This document shows, in pieces, positions 44,985 through 56,298 of a stretch of 64,000 nucleotides of DNA. The stretch comes from Haplomitrium mnioides. Lineage: Eukaryota > Marchantiophyta > Haplomitriopsida > Calobryales. Under the pieces are notes generated by a model. It did not search any database. It was not told the DNA's origin and saw only the letters and a list, made by a program, of their open reading frames with translations. How positions within the stretch are numbered: the stretch's first letter is position 1; each line of letters opens with the position of its first letter. The translations under genes and the position numbers were made by a program. The stretch is taken from NCBI GenBank assembly GCA_049999725.1, contig JBNGIS010008043.1, positions 62,001 to 126,000 of the forward strand. The letters are read 5' to 3'.

Positions 44985-45400
44985 ATGCCTCAAACAGAAG
45001 AATTGCAAAGAGGAATGACTACTGGAGTCCAATCCATGTTTGAGAATGGGCTTGGACCATGAAAGAATTGAAAAGAGGGATTTGAACATGTGCATTGAAC
45101 ATGAAAGAGATTTGAGCTTGAGAAGAATTTTTTGACAATGGAAGAATTGCAAAAAGAATTTCAAATAGAGATTCGGCGGATATTGGTGGGAGATAGACCA
45201 TGAAAGAATTGCAAAGATATGTCAACTTGACGTTAGGTTTTAGACTATGAAATAACTGCAAAGAGATTTGAACATGGGTATTGAACATGAAAGAATTGCA
45301 AAGAGAAATACGAACAAGACTTTTGCATGCAAGAATTGCAAAGAGTGATTTGAACATTGATCTTAATATGCAAAGAATTGCAAAAACAAGTCTCAACATA
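44985..45400 (+). repeat. Diverged minisatellite built on 'gaacatgaaagaattgcaaa'
   Basis: Imperfect units of roughly 45-60 bp carry the core 'aagaattgcaaagag' near 45126, 45203, 45290, 45330 and 45373. Weaker copies occur before and after, to about 45990. Just upstream (44718-44758) two copies of 'gcaagaacagtcataaaat' stand in tandem. I see no open frame with a known domain. Confidence 0.7.
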
Positions 45401-46655
45401 GAATACTTGTACAACAAATTATTTTAATTCATTTATTTTTTAGATTGGATCTAAAAGAAGCAAAGAGTGGTTTGTATGGAGCATTAGATACCATATTCAA
45501 AGTAGTGAAGTTATCTTGTTGATGTTAAAAGATCAAAGATAGGACTTTAGAGAGTAGAGAACTAATCAAACATTACAATAGAAGATGGAAATTGCTAAAT
45601 ACACCACATCGTACAATCATACAATGACATCTATTTATTTCATTGGATGTTTTAGCTATCGCGAATGGTAGAGATGTACACAATTTTGTAGAAGTATTCA
45701 ACAAACACAACATGTCATATGAGTCAAAGAAGCAGTATACTAATAAGACAAGAAAGTTAAGCGACAATACTTCTAGAAGTATAAATAGGATGTCATTAAA
45801 CAACTCTATCATTTTAGAGTTCATCTCAATTTGTTTTTACACTCTATTTTTACTAACTTACTTCTCTTACAAGTTTCTCTTAACTAAATACTTGTATTAT
45901 TGTACTTGAGATTGGGATTTAACATGAAAGAATAATTACAAAAATAACTCAAAATTTTTTTTTAAAATTGGGCTTGAACATGAAAGAAAACTAACAAAAT
46001 AAATTCAATTGCTTTTCTTTATTGAGTTTGAATGTAAAGAATAGAAAAGTAGTTTTTTTTTTTTTAAAACTATAAAATCACAAAGAGTATCTAAGTTATG
46101 CTTTATATTGTGTCTTGCATATTGAAGAATGGAAAATAGTACTCAAATTATGACAAATATGCTCAATGCAATTAATTGAATTAGGTTTTGAAATTAGAAG
46201 AATGATGAGTAGTGTTTGAAAAAAGTTTAGCTCCACCAACCCAACTTAAAAGAGCACCCTAATCACTACTAAATTGAGCATACTATGAAAACAAATATAA
46301 ATATTATATGACTATAGAAACTCTAATTACCTAAAAAAATGAGAATAGATGGTACGGGTATCACCTTTGTGGTGCTAAAAAATGCACTAAATGTTGTTTT
46401 ATCAAATGCTTCTATGCTTAAGTATATTAAGAGTTTACTATGTTCAGGTTTCTCTATAGGTGCATTATTAAATTGACGTGGCTATCTTATTCAAATGAGA
46501 AAATGTAAGTAGTTTTAAATAAGGTAGCCAATTACTACCATAAATAAACGCATACAGATACCATAGGACTAGACATATTTAATACATCTCATATTATCTA
46601 GTAGTATATGCTTAGAAAAGGTATTGGATGACTATTTGCAAATATAAATAAATAA

Positions 46656-46660
<5 letters not shown>
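45401..46660. other. AT-rich stretch without a recognised gene
   Basis: There are only short frames and isolated 'aacatgaaagaa' remnants. No LTR or conserved domain was recognised. Confidence 0.5.
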
Positions 46661-46692
<32 letters not shown>

Positions 46693-46820
46693 NNNNNNNN
46701 NNNNNNNNNNNNNNNNNNNNNNNNNNNNNNNNNNNNNNNNNNNNNNNNNNNNNNNNNNNNNNNNNNNNNNNNNNNNNNNNNNNNNNNNNNNNATATATAT
46801 ATATATATATATATATATAT
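46661..46820. repeat. TA microsatellite spanning an assembly gap
   Basis: (TA)n runs stand on both sides of exactly 100 N (46693-46792). The gap is a conventional unknown-length gap inside the microsatellite. Confidence 0.97.
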
Positions 46821-47559
46821 GCTTTATTTAGAGAACTTTCATAGACTCTTCTATCTATGGGTTACTATTGAAGATTTTGATTAGTAATCAACTTCAAGTA
46901 GGTGGCTTATATAGGTATTTTTGTAGGTACATTATGCAAGTGCTTTTGAAATATAGAAAACAAGAGTATTTTTTCCAAAAAAGACTACATGAGTTTTTTT
47001 TGGTTAACTTTTGGCAATTTCAACAAGCTTGATAGATTGAGAAGCAACATTTTTACGCAAAATTGACTGATATTCTTAGTTTTGTGAAAATATTTGAAAA
47101 TTAAAAATCAATAAAAAGTATAAAAATCATGGTTTCTTTTCACAAAAACTTAACATTTTGGATAGAATACATTTCGAAGCCAAAAACTTGAAAAAATGGC
47201 AAAATTAAGTCATTTTGAAATAAATTTAGTTCATGCGTGTATAAACATGGTACCACTAAAAACTTATTTTTTGAAAAATAAATAGAAAACTTGAGGAAAA
47301 GACCAAGTTGACCAGAAGTCAAGGGACTCACTTTGGAGTTCCAAAACACAAAAGCTACAAAAACCAAACCTTGCATAGAGTTCAGAGCTCTATTTTGAAG
47401 TCAAAACAAGAAAGAGGCTTTCCATTGTGCTTCAAAATCCATGTGTGCATAAGGTTAAAATTTTATGTTTTACTAAGGTTTAGCAATTCAAAATCTTCTA
47501 AAATTGAGAGATTCATATGCGCAAAGAAGTCATAACTCAAAAGGTTGGAGCAACCAAAC
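46821..47559. other. AT-rich stretch without a recognised gene
   Basis: No coding frame with a known domain. Isolated matches to the 'tgcgcata' core of the next array appear near 47235, 47445 and 47515, so the array may once have begun here. Confidence 0.5.
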
Positions 47560-48090
47560 AAGCGGTGGGTTTAGATATTTTCTTTATAGTCTAAACAAGC
47601 AAAGTGCTCCAAGTTTTGGATTAAAGTCCCTATAAACAAAGGGTTCCGAGTTCCAGAGAGTCTTTGAGCGTTTAAAGTTCTAAGTTCTACACAGTAGTCT
47701 TTATATGTACAAAGTTCAGAATTTTGTATTGCAGTCTAAGCGTGCATAGGGCTCCAACTTCCGCATCAAAGCCTAAGTGCGCATAGGGTTCTGAGTTCTA
47801 CATCTAAGTGTTCCCCAACAAAAACCATGCTCGGAAAGGGTTTTGAGTTCTATAACAAAGTCTATGCACACATAAGGTTTCGACTTATGCATCAAAGTCC
47901 ATGCACTCATTGGGTTATGAGTTCTAGATCAGAGTCTAGGTGCGCTTAATGTTTTCAATTCCGCAAAAAACTTTAGACATACTTACAGTTCCGATTTTTG
48001 GATCAGAGTCTCTGAGTACAAGAGGTTCCAAGTTCTATATTAGAGTCAAAGTGCGTAAGAGGTTTCAAGTTTTATATCAAAGCTATTGCT
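47560..48090 (+). repeat. Diverged ~45-bp tandem array with core 'gtgcgcatagggttctgagt'
   Basis: About ten imperfect units alternate 'aagtctaagtgcgcataggg' and 'ttctgagttctacatca'. The clearest cores are near 47745, 47775, 47875, 47940 and 48050. It lies just downstream of the end of the DUF7869-like gene. A related core, in the same orientation, builds the array at 50340-51420. Confidence 0.75.
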
Positions 48091-48462
48091 AGCAAATGAA
48101 TAAGTAGTCAAGGTGAGCAAACGCTTCAATAATCCAAAAGATCTATACCAAAAGATTGAGTAGCTAGAACATTGAAATGCTTCTAGCCAACAATGTAGTA
48201 GGAAAGAATATGGTAGTATTTTGGATCAAAAAACGTTTGACAAACGAAATGAAGATTATGGTTGAATGTCTAAATGTCATTTGCAAGCGATAAGAATAAA
48301 CTAGAAATGATTTATTATTAAAAGTTCAAAGCTCACATATAAATTCATCTCAACAACAGGAAATTTCTTGAATAAAATTCTCATATACATTATAAAATAT
48401 ATAAACTTAAATTACAACATAAGTTGAAAGAACACTATAAACAATAAGGTTCCTAAATAGCC

Positions 48463-50172
48463 TTAGTCACTCATATTGACTTCTTTAAATTTAGCTTCAA
48501 AAGATTCATTAAGATTCTCGTGGTCTCTTTCAATGTTGATGACATTAATGGAATCTCTTTCAAACACTTTAGGATTGATTGCTTTTGGTTTTTCATATTC
48601 AAATTGATTTCATTTAATGGTAGCTAGAGTGGGTTTACTCAATTGGTTTTTTTGAGTGAGAAGAAAATCAAAAGAGAAAATTGTGACCTATGTTATATCA
48701 ATATATAATTTGGATTTACGTTGTCCTTTTGTGGGTGCTATTTTTTCTAGAAAGTATTGTCCAAAAAACACATCCTCATCATCACAAAAAAAAACCATTG
48801 AACACATACGTGTTTAGGGTTCAGAGGTTATTTCTCATCAAATGACAAAACTTTGAAGAATTTGGCAATACAAAACCGTCTTTCTTTTGGGTCGAGTGAT
48901 ATAGCAACACAAATAAACATTTTGGCTTTCACATCATGTAGGTTGCCAAATTTGTACCTATATCTTGTTTGATGTGAAGGGTCCCTTCTCACGACCTACA
49001 TACTCTATCATAGATTGCTCGACATATAGAAAACATACGTTCTACTAGAACATCTTCTAGCTGGTGAGCATCAAGTTGAAGGGTTAGATAAACATTTTGA
49101 CAATTTACAAGTGTTTGGAGATTGTGATGTTGGAAAGGTGAATTATGTTTCGAATCTTTGTCTTTTTCTTTCAAGGATATAACCCACAATCTCTTGTTGG
49201 GCAAGGAAAAAGTTATTCCACCATTTAATATCTGAATGTGTAAAGAACTTGTAGCATTTCTTACTTATGTTGTCCTTAATTGCAAAAGCCACTTTCTCTA
49301 CGTCAACTTCTCTTTCTTCTTTTTGAGATCATTTGATTTTAGAATATGCTTTCAGAGAGAGTAATATTGAGCTTACAATTTTTCTTTTTGCTTCAGGTAG
49401 ACACTTGAGTTGACAAATACCATCCAGAGATAACCAAAATTCATCTATTGAAATTTTTTTGCTCTAAATCTTTGCCTTTGAATCACTCAACTTGAACTTG
49501 AACTGTTGATTGAAGGTAATATATCATTTATCTTTTGAACCAATGAGGGACATTGTTGCATATACAATTTGAAAGCCTAAGTCTTCATCAGAAGCATTAC
49601 TTGTGATTTAAGACTATAAGGAAATTACAATGCCTCACTAAGACTTGTTATCGTAAAAGCCTTCATATATTTCAAATATTTTTGGAAATTTTTGAACATT
49701 TGATTAATGTGATTGTGAGTATGGCTGACCATAAGAAATCCTACTTTGATTTTTGGGAAAACATTCTTGGCAATCAAGAGACTATGATATCCAAATAAAT
49801 GGAATTCTTATCCTCTCGTATTGTATTGTCCAACAAAAGATACAAGGTGGGAGGTAACAACCTTTCAAACTTACATAATATTCTATTGAGCACTATAACC
49901 ATCAAATTTGAGTCACTTATCAAGTTTGTGTAGGTTAAGAGTACCATTGAAGAAAGAGCATGCTTGAAAATTAAGGCACCAACAATGTGCACACCCACCA
50001 AATAATCTTTATCAATGTTTATTTGTGGTGAAGACAAGTGTGAAATCGTTGTTTTCTTTTGATCCATTCCATTGATCGCAATACCCAAGCACTTTTGACA
50101 TTCGACATAATATTTTCTTCGATAGTTTGCAAGTTTTGCTTTCTTTTATTTGTTGGTACCAATGAAGAAACA
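48463..50172 (-). pseudogene. DUF7869-like protein, C-terminal part (transposase-like core)
   Basis: The frame at 49774-50172 reads GIAINGMDQKKT and LPPTLYLLLDNTIREDKN. After one frameshift, 49624-49755 reads KVGFLMVSHTHNHINQMF. These are the signature blocks of the eukaryotic DUF7869 family as I recall it (DGMDQ, LDN...E.KN, GHTHDHIDQMF). Further down, 49381-49500 gives FKFKLSDSKAKI, a stop, then ISIDEFWLSLDGICQLK. The end (48463-48600) reads KPKAINPKVFERDSI to NMSD and TAA. The D...DN...HTHxH series resembles the metal-binding core of an RNase H-fold transposase; that function is inference. At least one frameshift and several stops make this a pseudogene. Confidence 0.7.
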
Positions 50173-50339
50173 ATTAGCAATTATTTTTGACTGCACCATC
50201 CAAAAACACCAAAAATATACAAACAATTATGTGAAATATGTTTTGATATCGCAAGTTTTAAAAGATAACTTCACACCCAAAGAATATTCAAACCAACATC
50301 TACAAATATTTTGAACGTAAAGGGTCAAAACGATAAACA
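50173..50339. other. Spacer upstream of the DUF7869-like core
   Basis: On the minus strand a stop precedes the KAKLANYRRKYYVE block, so an intron boundary or decay lies here. Nothing else was recognised. Confidence 0.4.
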
Positions 50340-51420
50340 TCAATTCAAAGTCTCATTTTTACTCTTTAAACGCATGAGATTTAGAGTAACTATAACAACA
50401 ACTATGTGAGCTTACAACAACAAACACTAATAGCAATTCATAGGCTTGCTTTGACTTAATAGATGTAAGAGATTCAACAAGAGAAAAGCAAAAGCTTACC
50501 ACTCATAGGTTCACAAAGTAGAACTACAATTCCTACATTAGCTTTGACTCTATGCGCATATAGGATTCAAAGAAGCAATAACAAAACCCATACGCGCATA
50601 GGATCAATAACCACAACATGAATTTTTTAGATTGCTTTGACGGTAGTCATGACTGGAATTGAAAGAAACAATAACAAACCTTTGTAAGCATAGGGTCACA
50701 AACAACAACAATGATTTTTAATCTTGTTTATCTTTGGCTGGGTTTTGGATTGAAAGCAACCATGGCAAAACCTCATAAGCGCACAAAGTCACAAACAACA
50801 ACCAAAACAATTTTTATGATGTCTTTGACTCTCGGGGTGCTTTGGATTCAAACTAAAAATGTAATAGCACAAGCATAAAGTTGTGCTATCTATAAGAAAA
50901 TAGAGAGGAGTGAAGGAAGTGGTAGAGGGTCACTTTTAAGGTTGAGATAAGATTACTTGCTTTCGAAGTCACTTTTAGTAAAGAGTCACTTATAGGGTTG
51001 AAATTAGAAATGACTCGTAAGTGAAAAAAAAGGAATGACACCCTCTTCTCTTGTATAAATGGAAGGGCTTCTTAGCCCCACTTCTCATTCTGGAGTTCCT
51101 CTCAAATCACTTGGGTTCTTTGGTTGCTTGGCTTTTGCTTGCACTCTTTGTCTTAGCTTGGGCCTTCAACTACTTTTGATTGAAAAACTCTATTAGAGTT
51201 TGCTATGAGTTCTTACTCATTTGGATTTGGTCCTTGAGTTATTTTAAAAAAAATTAACAAAGCTTTTGTGAGCACAGAGTATTACATAACAACTACAATT
51301 CCATTTTTTTTGACTCGAGCCATGTTTATGAATCAAATCAACAATAATAAAATTTATGCGCTTTTAGGGTAACAAAGATTAACATCTCCAAAACTAGGCT
51401 TTGACTATGGTTAGTTCTAG
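50340..51420 (+). repeat. Diverged ~80-100-bp tandem array with core 'tgcgcataggat', split by solo LTR C
   Basis: Imperfect units carry 'tatgcgcatataggattcaa', 'acgcgcataggatcaataac', 'gtaagcatagggtcacaaac' and 'ataagcgcacaaagtcacaa' (50545-50810). More follow after the LTR, near 51270-51380. Each is followed by 'aacaacaac' and a 'ttgactttgg-ttgaaag' stretch. The core is the same as in 47560-48090, but the unit is longer. It probably lies in an intron of the DUF7869-like gene. Confidence 0.65.
50860..51246 (+). repeat. Solo LTR C of gypsy family 1
   Basis: One LTR begins TGTAATAGCACAAGC and follows the family consensus through TATAAATGG and the 'cttgggttctttggttgctt' block to GAGTTATTTTA, with no partner or internal sequence. 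AAAAA stands on both sides, a plausible 5-bp duplication, though the A-rich right end is ambiguous by about 10 bp. It is the product of recombination between the LTRs of a lost element. Confidence 0.82.
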
Positions 51421-52062
51421 ATTGACATCTCTCATTGCGTGAGTTCTTCAAACATTAGCTCTTCAAAACATGTTGAACAAAAGTAGTCTTTTAGAAAACA
51501 AGTAAGAAGAGCATCATAATGATCATTGGTTTCAAAGGGAAAGGATTGTTTTCCCTTTGTTGGACTCCAAAACGAATTTCTCCTACAATAATTTAATTTC
51601 TTCACAAGCTTCACAAACAACAAATCTATTGCGCTCTGGAATTTTAATATTTGGAAAATGTATTCTCTAATGTGTTGTAAACCCAAAAAAACTAAGAATG
51701 CAATCGTGATTCTTCTCTTTCAAATAAGTGGTATAGTAGTTATAAACTTCCCATTTGGCAAAACTTTCTAGAAATTTGTAAACTTTGCGAGTTGGCATTC
51801 TCTTATAGAGTCATTGAAAAAAGTTGTTCATCTATTCACACATGAATACTTCTTTGGAAGAAAGTTCTCTATTTCAAAAAATGCCTCTAGGAGCTGCATT
51901 CTTGAGATTTTGAATCCTTTGAATTCTATCATTTTCTACGGATAATATTCACTTAAAGACTCCTCTACAAACAATGGTGCTGCCAAACAAAGTAAATCGA
52001 TTGTCAAGATTAGAGTCTTTTCTTGGTATTCTCCATTGCAAAGTAATATCTTGATTCTTCAT
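51421..52062 (-). pseudogene. DUF7869-like protein, middle part
   Basis: From 52062 the minus strand reads NQDITLQWRIPRKDSN, then FTLFGSTIVCRGVFK, a stop, ILSVENDRIQRIQNLKN, then ESFAKWEVYNYY and a 84-residue frame (51432-51686) with CFLKDYFCSTCFEEL. The VCR..F...R..R.Q pattern matches the N-terminal conserved block of DUF7869 family proteins (VCRKAF...GIS..RL.R.Q, from memory). The upstream part is on the other side of element D at 61690. Confidence 0.55.
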
Positions 52063-52496
52063 TGTAAAAGAACTCAAAGATCAAATCCAAATGAGTAAGA
52101 ACCCATAGTGAACTCTAATAGAGTTCTTCAACCAAATGCCAATAAGGCAAGCAAAAGCCAAGCAACCAAAGAACCCAAGTGATTCAAGAGAAACTCCATA
52201 AGGAGGAGTGGGGCTATAAAGTCCTTCTATTTATACAAGAGAAGAAGGTGTCAACCCTATTTCTTTACTTACAAGTAGCTTCTAGTTTCAACCATAGAAT
52301 CGATCACTTAGAAGTAACTTCTAATTTCAACCCTAAAATTAAACACTAAGAAGTCACTTCTAATTTCAACCCTAAAACTCTAAAAGTAACTTTGAAAGCA
52401 AGTAATATTATCTCAATTCAACCATATAAGTGACATTCTACCACTGCCTTCACTCCTCTCTATTTTCTTATAAATGGCACAATAGCATGCTTGTAC
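52063..52496 (-). repeat. 3' LTR of element D, end deleted
   Basis: The LTR follows the consensus but stops at CTTGTAC and joins integrase sequence at 52497 without the final CTATTACA, polypurine tract or chromodomain. Compared with element A the deletion is about 350 bp. Confidence 0.85.
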
Positions 52497-54119
52497 GCAA
52501 CGAGAGAAATAACTTGAGAAATTGAAAAAGTACTAATCCAAGTTGGAGATAACTTACAGACTTGAGTATCTAAAGACAAAAGAAGTTCATGAGTAGAAAG
52601 CATAACTTAGTCACCTAAAAAATAATAAAATTCATGACGATGTATATCAGCATACTGTTTTTTCCGATTTTAAGCAATAATGAGATGGTTTCTGGATCTT
52701 GCAAAGAGGAAGATAAATGAGACAAAAAAGTAGAAAGACTTGGAATATTGGAAGAGGAAAGAGAAAGCAGACCATTGGGAATAAGAGGATGTTGACTAGA
52801 ATTAAAAAAGAAAGGAGAAAATTCTATACTTGCTTGTTTGGAGTTGTTGTATGCAAACTCCACAATTGGTAAGAAACTTTCCCAATCCGTGTAATGAATA
52901 TTGATAAGCACTTGATACATATCCTCTATAATGTGACTTGCATGTTCAGTTTGCCTATCTATTTGAGGATGATAAGCCGCATACATAGATAGATTGGTAC
53001 CCAAAAGTGTAGACAACTCTCAATCAAACTTCTCAGTAGATCTCTATTAGATATTAATACCTTTGGCATTCTATGATATCAAAAGATTGTATCAAAGTAA
53101 ATCTTTTCCAATTGTAGAGCATACACCGTATGCATTGTTAGTGCTAGATGAATTTGTTTGATTAGCTTATCCACAAACACCACAATCGAAGTGACCCACA
53201 AGGCATGGTCGGAAGCAAAGTGAGAAGATCTAAACTTACATGTTCCCACCGAGCACAAGGAATTGGTAGTGGTTGAAGAAGGGCAGCTAGCTTTTGATTT
53301 GAAGCCTTGTTTTGTTGATAACTTTCACAAGAACAAACAAAACCACAAGCATTTCGAGCTAGGTTTGGCCAACACTAAGTGCGTTGAAGCAACTCCATAG
53401 TCTTGTTTACCCCAAGATGCCTAGAGATAAGAATGTCACGTGCTTTTTGTAAACAAGCCATTTGAAGTGCATCATCTTGTAGGACATATATTTGATAGCC
53501 TTGATGGAGAATACAATTCTGAATGGAAAAAGCATGACACTCACTATAGTTGACGGCAAAATGTGCCATAACAAGATTAAAGAAGATATCTTTATGTAAC
53601 TTTTGTTGAAAGTTGTCACTGGTTGCTTAATCAAGATGCAATACACTAACATTCACAACCTCCAATGTATTTAATCGATGATCCTGTCTTCATGAAAATG
53701 CATAAAAAATGGTATAGAGCCTTCTCGACTTGTACTCCAACTTGATATCAAAGAGTTGTAGCTCATTTTCCTATTGATGATGATGACTCGTCATATTTTC
53801 CAAGTGAATTGATTGAAACAATGGCTTGTGATCAATGTGTATAAATGCATGCATTCCAGTAAGATAGTGTCTCCAAACCTTGGTAGCATGAACCATCACC
53901 AATTGCACTCTATCCCTTACAAAATAATTTCTCTCAGCTGTATTTAGCCTACGTGATGGGAAGGCAATTGGATGAAGTCCATCCTCAAACGTTTATTGCA
54001 ACACTACTTCAATAGCAAACTTAGAGGCATCAAAGTCAAGTATACAACGTGACTTTGGATCATACGGTTGTAGAATTGGACGAGAAGACACCACAATCTT
54101 GACTCGTTGAAATGCATCT
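52497..54119 (-). pseudogene. Integrase and RNase H of element D
   Basis: The frame at 52615-53016 is the integrase core with YHPQIDRQTEHASHIIEDM, catalytic Glu retained. The frame at 53375-53569 shows the zinc-finger start (DILISRHLGVNKTMELLQRT) and upstream RNase H linker. RNase H proper runs to 54119, where the LTR of E begins, and continues at 59057. Confidence 0.83.
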
Positions 54120-54494
54120 TGTAATAATACAAGCATAAAGTTGTGCTATTAAATATAAGAAAATAGAGAGGAGTGACGAAAGTGGTAGGGTTGAGATTGG
54201 ATTACTTGCCTTCAAAGTCACTTTTGATAGAGAGTCACTTTAGGGTTGAAATTAGAAGTGACTTGTAAGTGAAGAAAGAGGAATGTCACCCTTCTCTTGT
54301 ATAAATAGAAGGGCTTCTTAGCCCCACTCCTCATTCTGGAGTCCCTCTTGAATCACTTGGGTTCTTTGGTTGCTTGACCTTTGCTTGTACTCTTGGTCTT
54401 AGCTTGGACCTTGAGTTGCCTTTGGTTGAAGAACTCTATTAGAGTTCACTATGAGTTCTTACTCATTTGGATTTGGTTTTTGAGTTCTTTTACA
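54120..54494 (+). repeat. 5' LTR of element E with TATA box and primer site
   Basis: The 375-bp LTR has TGTAATAATACAAGC and TTTTACA ends. TATAAATAG at about 54300-54308 is the likely promoter. The primer site TTAGTATCAGAGCC follows at 54495-54508, close to the initiator-Met site. This LTR is 57 bp shorter than its partner because the CTTTT.GG...AGAGA motif occurs fewer times. Confidence 0.9.
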
Positions 54495-54522
54495 TTAGTA
54501 TCAGAGCCACAGTTCTTTTTTT

Positions 54523-55236
54523 GTGATGAGTTACATGGAGAGTCAAGAGGCGGTGGTTCAAGCAATGGAACAACCGATTGAACATCTTTCACGTCTTTTG
54601 GAAGTGGGAATGAAAGAAAGAGCAATGTTTCGAGAAGAAGAGAGTTATGGACGATTTCCAATGCCAAAAGCATATGATAGAAAGGTGACTTGTGAGAACT
54701 TCATCTTTGATTGTGAGCAATATTTTGAAGCTACAAACATTAGAGAAGATAGTCAACAAATTCTATTTGTGGCAAGCCAATTAGAAGGAGTTGCAAAGAC
54801 TTGGTGGAGATATCAAATAGAACAAGCACAACGTCGATTTGTTGCTCCTATTGTTTCTTGGTGTGCGTTCAAAGAAGCAGCGATTTCAAGATTTAGGGTT
54901 GTAAATGCTTCAAAAATAGCAAGAGATTTATTGGTCGAATTGAAGCAACTTGGTATAGTGAGAAGCTATGTGGCACATTTTCAAGATACAGTTATACAAA
55001 TTTATGATATAAGAGAAGAAGAAGCACTAGACTGCTTTGTCTGGAGATTGAAGCTTCGCACAAGAATAGAAGCTACCATGAGAGAGCCTACTCAATTAGA
55101 AGAAGCAATGCATATAGCAGAACGACACGACTCATTACTTATTGCTACAAAAGTTAGATCTCGTCCTCAACCATTCAAACAACTTCCTCAAACTTTGCAA
55201 GCTCTAATGGAATTAAAATTCCAACAAGAATTTTAG
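54523..55236 (+). CDS. Gag of element E
   Basis: This is the longest open gag in the window: 237 residues from ATG at 54523. It has an N-terminal helix (ESQEAVVQAMEQPIEHLSRL) and the retrotransposon gag core with FDCEQYFEATNIRED, EGVAKTWWRYQIEQAQ and LDCFVWRLKLRTRIEATMRE. The start lies 28 bp after the LTR, inside the primer-site region, as in many gypsy elements. There is no CCHC zinc knuckle: the frame stops at 55236 and the protease begins at once, so the RNA-binding tail seen in A and H1 has been lost. Confidence 0.85.
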   Translation: MMSYMESQEAVVQAMEQPIEHLSRLLEVGMKERAMFREEESYGRFPMPKAYDRKVTCENFIFDCEQYFEATNIREDSQQILFVASQLEGVAKTWWRYQIEQAQRRFVAPIVSWCAFKEAAISRFRVVNASKIARDLLVELKQLGIVRSYVAHFQDTVIQIYDIREEEALDCFVWRLKLRTRIEATMREPTQLEEAMHIAERHDSLLIATKVRSRPQPFKQLPQTLQALMELKFQQEF

Positions 55237-55600
55237 GTACCTTATTCCATGTTGATGGTATGATTGAGGAGCACTCTTGTAGAATGTTGGTGGATAGTGG
55301 GAGTTCTGAAAATTTTATGTCGCTACGTTTTGCTAAGATAATCAAAGAAAAATATAGGCTCATCAAGGAGAGTGTTGTGACTATGGCTGATGGCCAAAAG
55401 CATAACGTGTTTTGCTCTCAAAAGCCATTCCTTCTAAGGATTGGAAAAGAGTATACAAAATCTATGCAATTTGTTATTTCACTTGTAAAATATGACATCA
55501 TTTTAGGATTGCCTTGACTTGAAGATAGATCCGTTCAATTTGATTGGGCAAAACAACAAATTCAAGTTGTCTTACAAGGTAAGAAATTTTTCTTGGGGTG
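55237..55600 (+). pseudogene. Protease of element E
   Basis: The frame at 55260-55517 carries the catalytic triplet in SCRMLVDSGSSENFMSL, then a flap region and the C-terminal YDIILGLP (family ILG...PW). The next codon after the Pro is a stop where Trp is expected, a one-base change. The domain is otherwise well kept. Confidence 0.86.
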
Positions 55601-56298
55601 TTTGATACTATTGGTGAAGAAGCCTAAATTAGTTTAGCATGTTAATTCAGTAGAGCAAGAGTTGTCTGTCTTTGCTGTTTGGATTAAACCCATCATGGAC
55701 TTGAGTAAAGAGGGCGAAAAAAGTGCACCTACCTCAATGATAGATGATATTTTAAAATAGATTGTAGATATGTTTGTATAGGGTTTGCCAAAGGGTTACC
55801 AAACAACCAAGGAATGCTTTTTTCAATTGAGTTGATACCGGGAAGCACTCCTTATAATCGATCTATATATCGGCTATCACCACAAGAACTAGAGGAGCTT
55901 CGAAAGATGTTGACATATCTTCTTGAGAAGGATTTCATTCAGCACAGTACTTCTCCTTAGAGAGCTCGAGTATTCTTTGTACCAAAGAAAGATGGTGGAT
56001 TTCATCTTTGTACAGATTATTGAGGATTGAACAATCAAACTGTGAAGAATGCCTATCCTCTACCTCGTGTTGATGATTTGTTGGATCAATTGAGTGGTGC
56101 ACGATTTTTTCCTAAGTTGGATCTTTGAAGTGGCTATTGGAAAATTCCAATCAGACCAAGTGATGTATTAAAGACAACTTTTCGCACAAGGTATGGGTAT
56201 TTTGAGTGGAAAATTCTTACATTTGGTCTTATTAATGCTCTAGCGATATTCATGGATCAAATGCATCGAGTTATTGGATAAGTCAATGTTGGTATTTT
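55601..56298 (+). pseudogene. Reverse transcriptase of element E
   Basis: Plus-strand reading in pieces: the linker with LSVFAVWIKPIMDLSK, LCTDY then a stop in place of Arg/Gln, [22 protein letters not shown] then a stop, SGYWKIPIRPSDV and TFGLINALAIFM. The polymerase box (FLDEILIISK, 56290-56320) has Glu for the second Asp. At least four in-frame stops and one frameshift are present. Confidence 0.87.

Noticed and set aside
46661-46820. Functional TA-rich regulatory element
   Set aside because: A simple microsatellite with a gap; nothing beyond TA repetition is visible.
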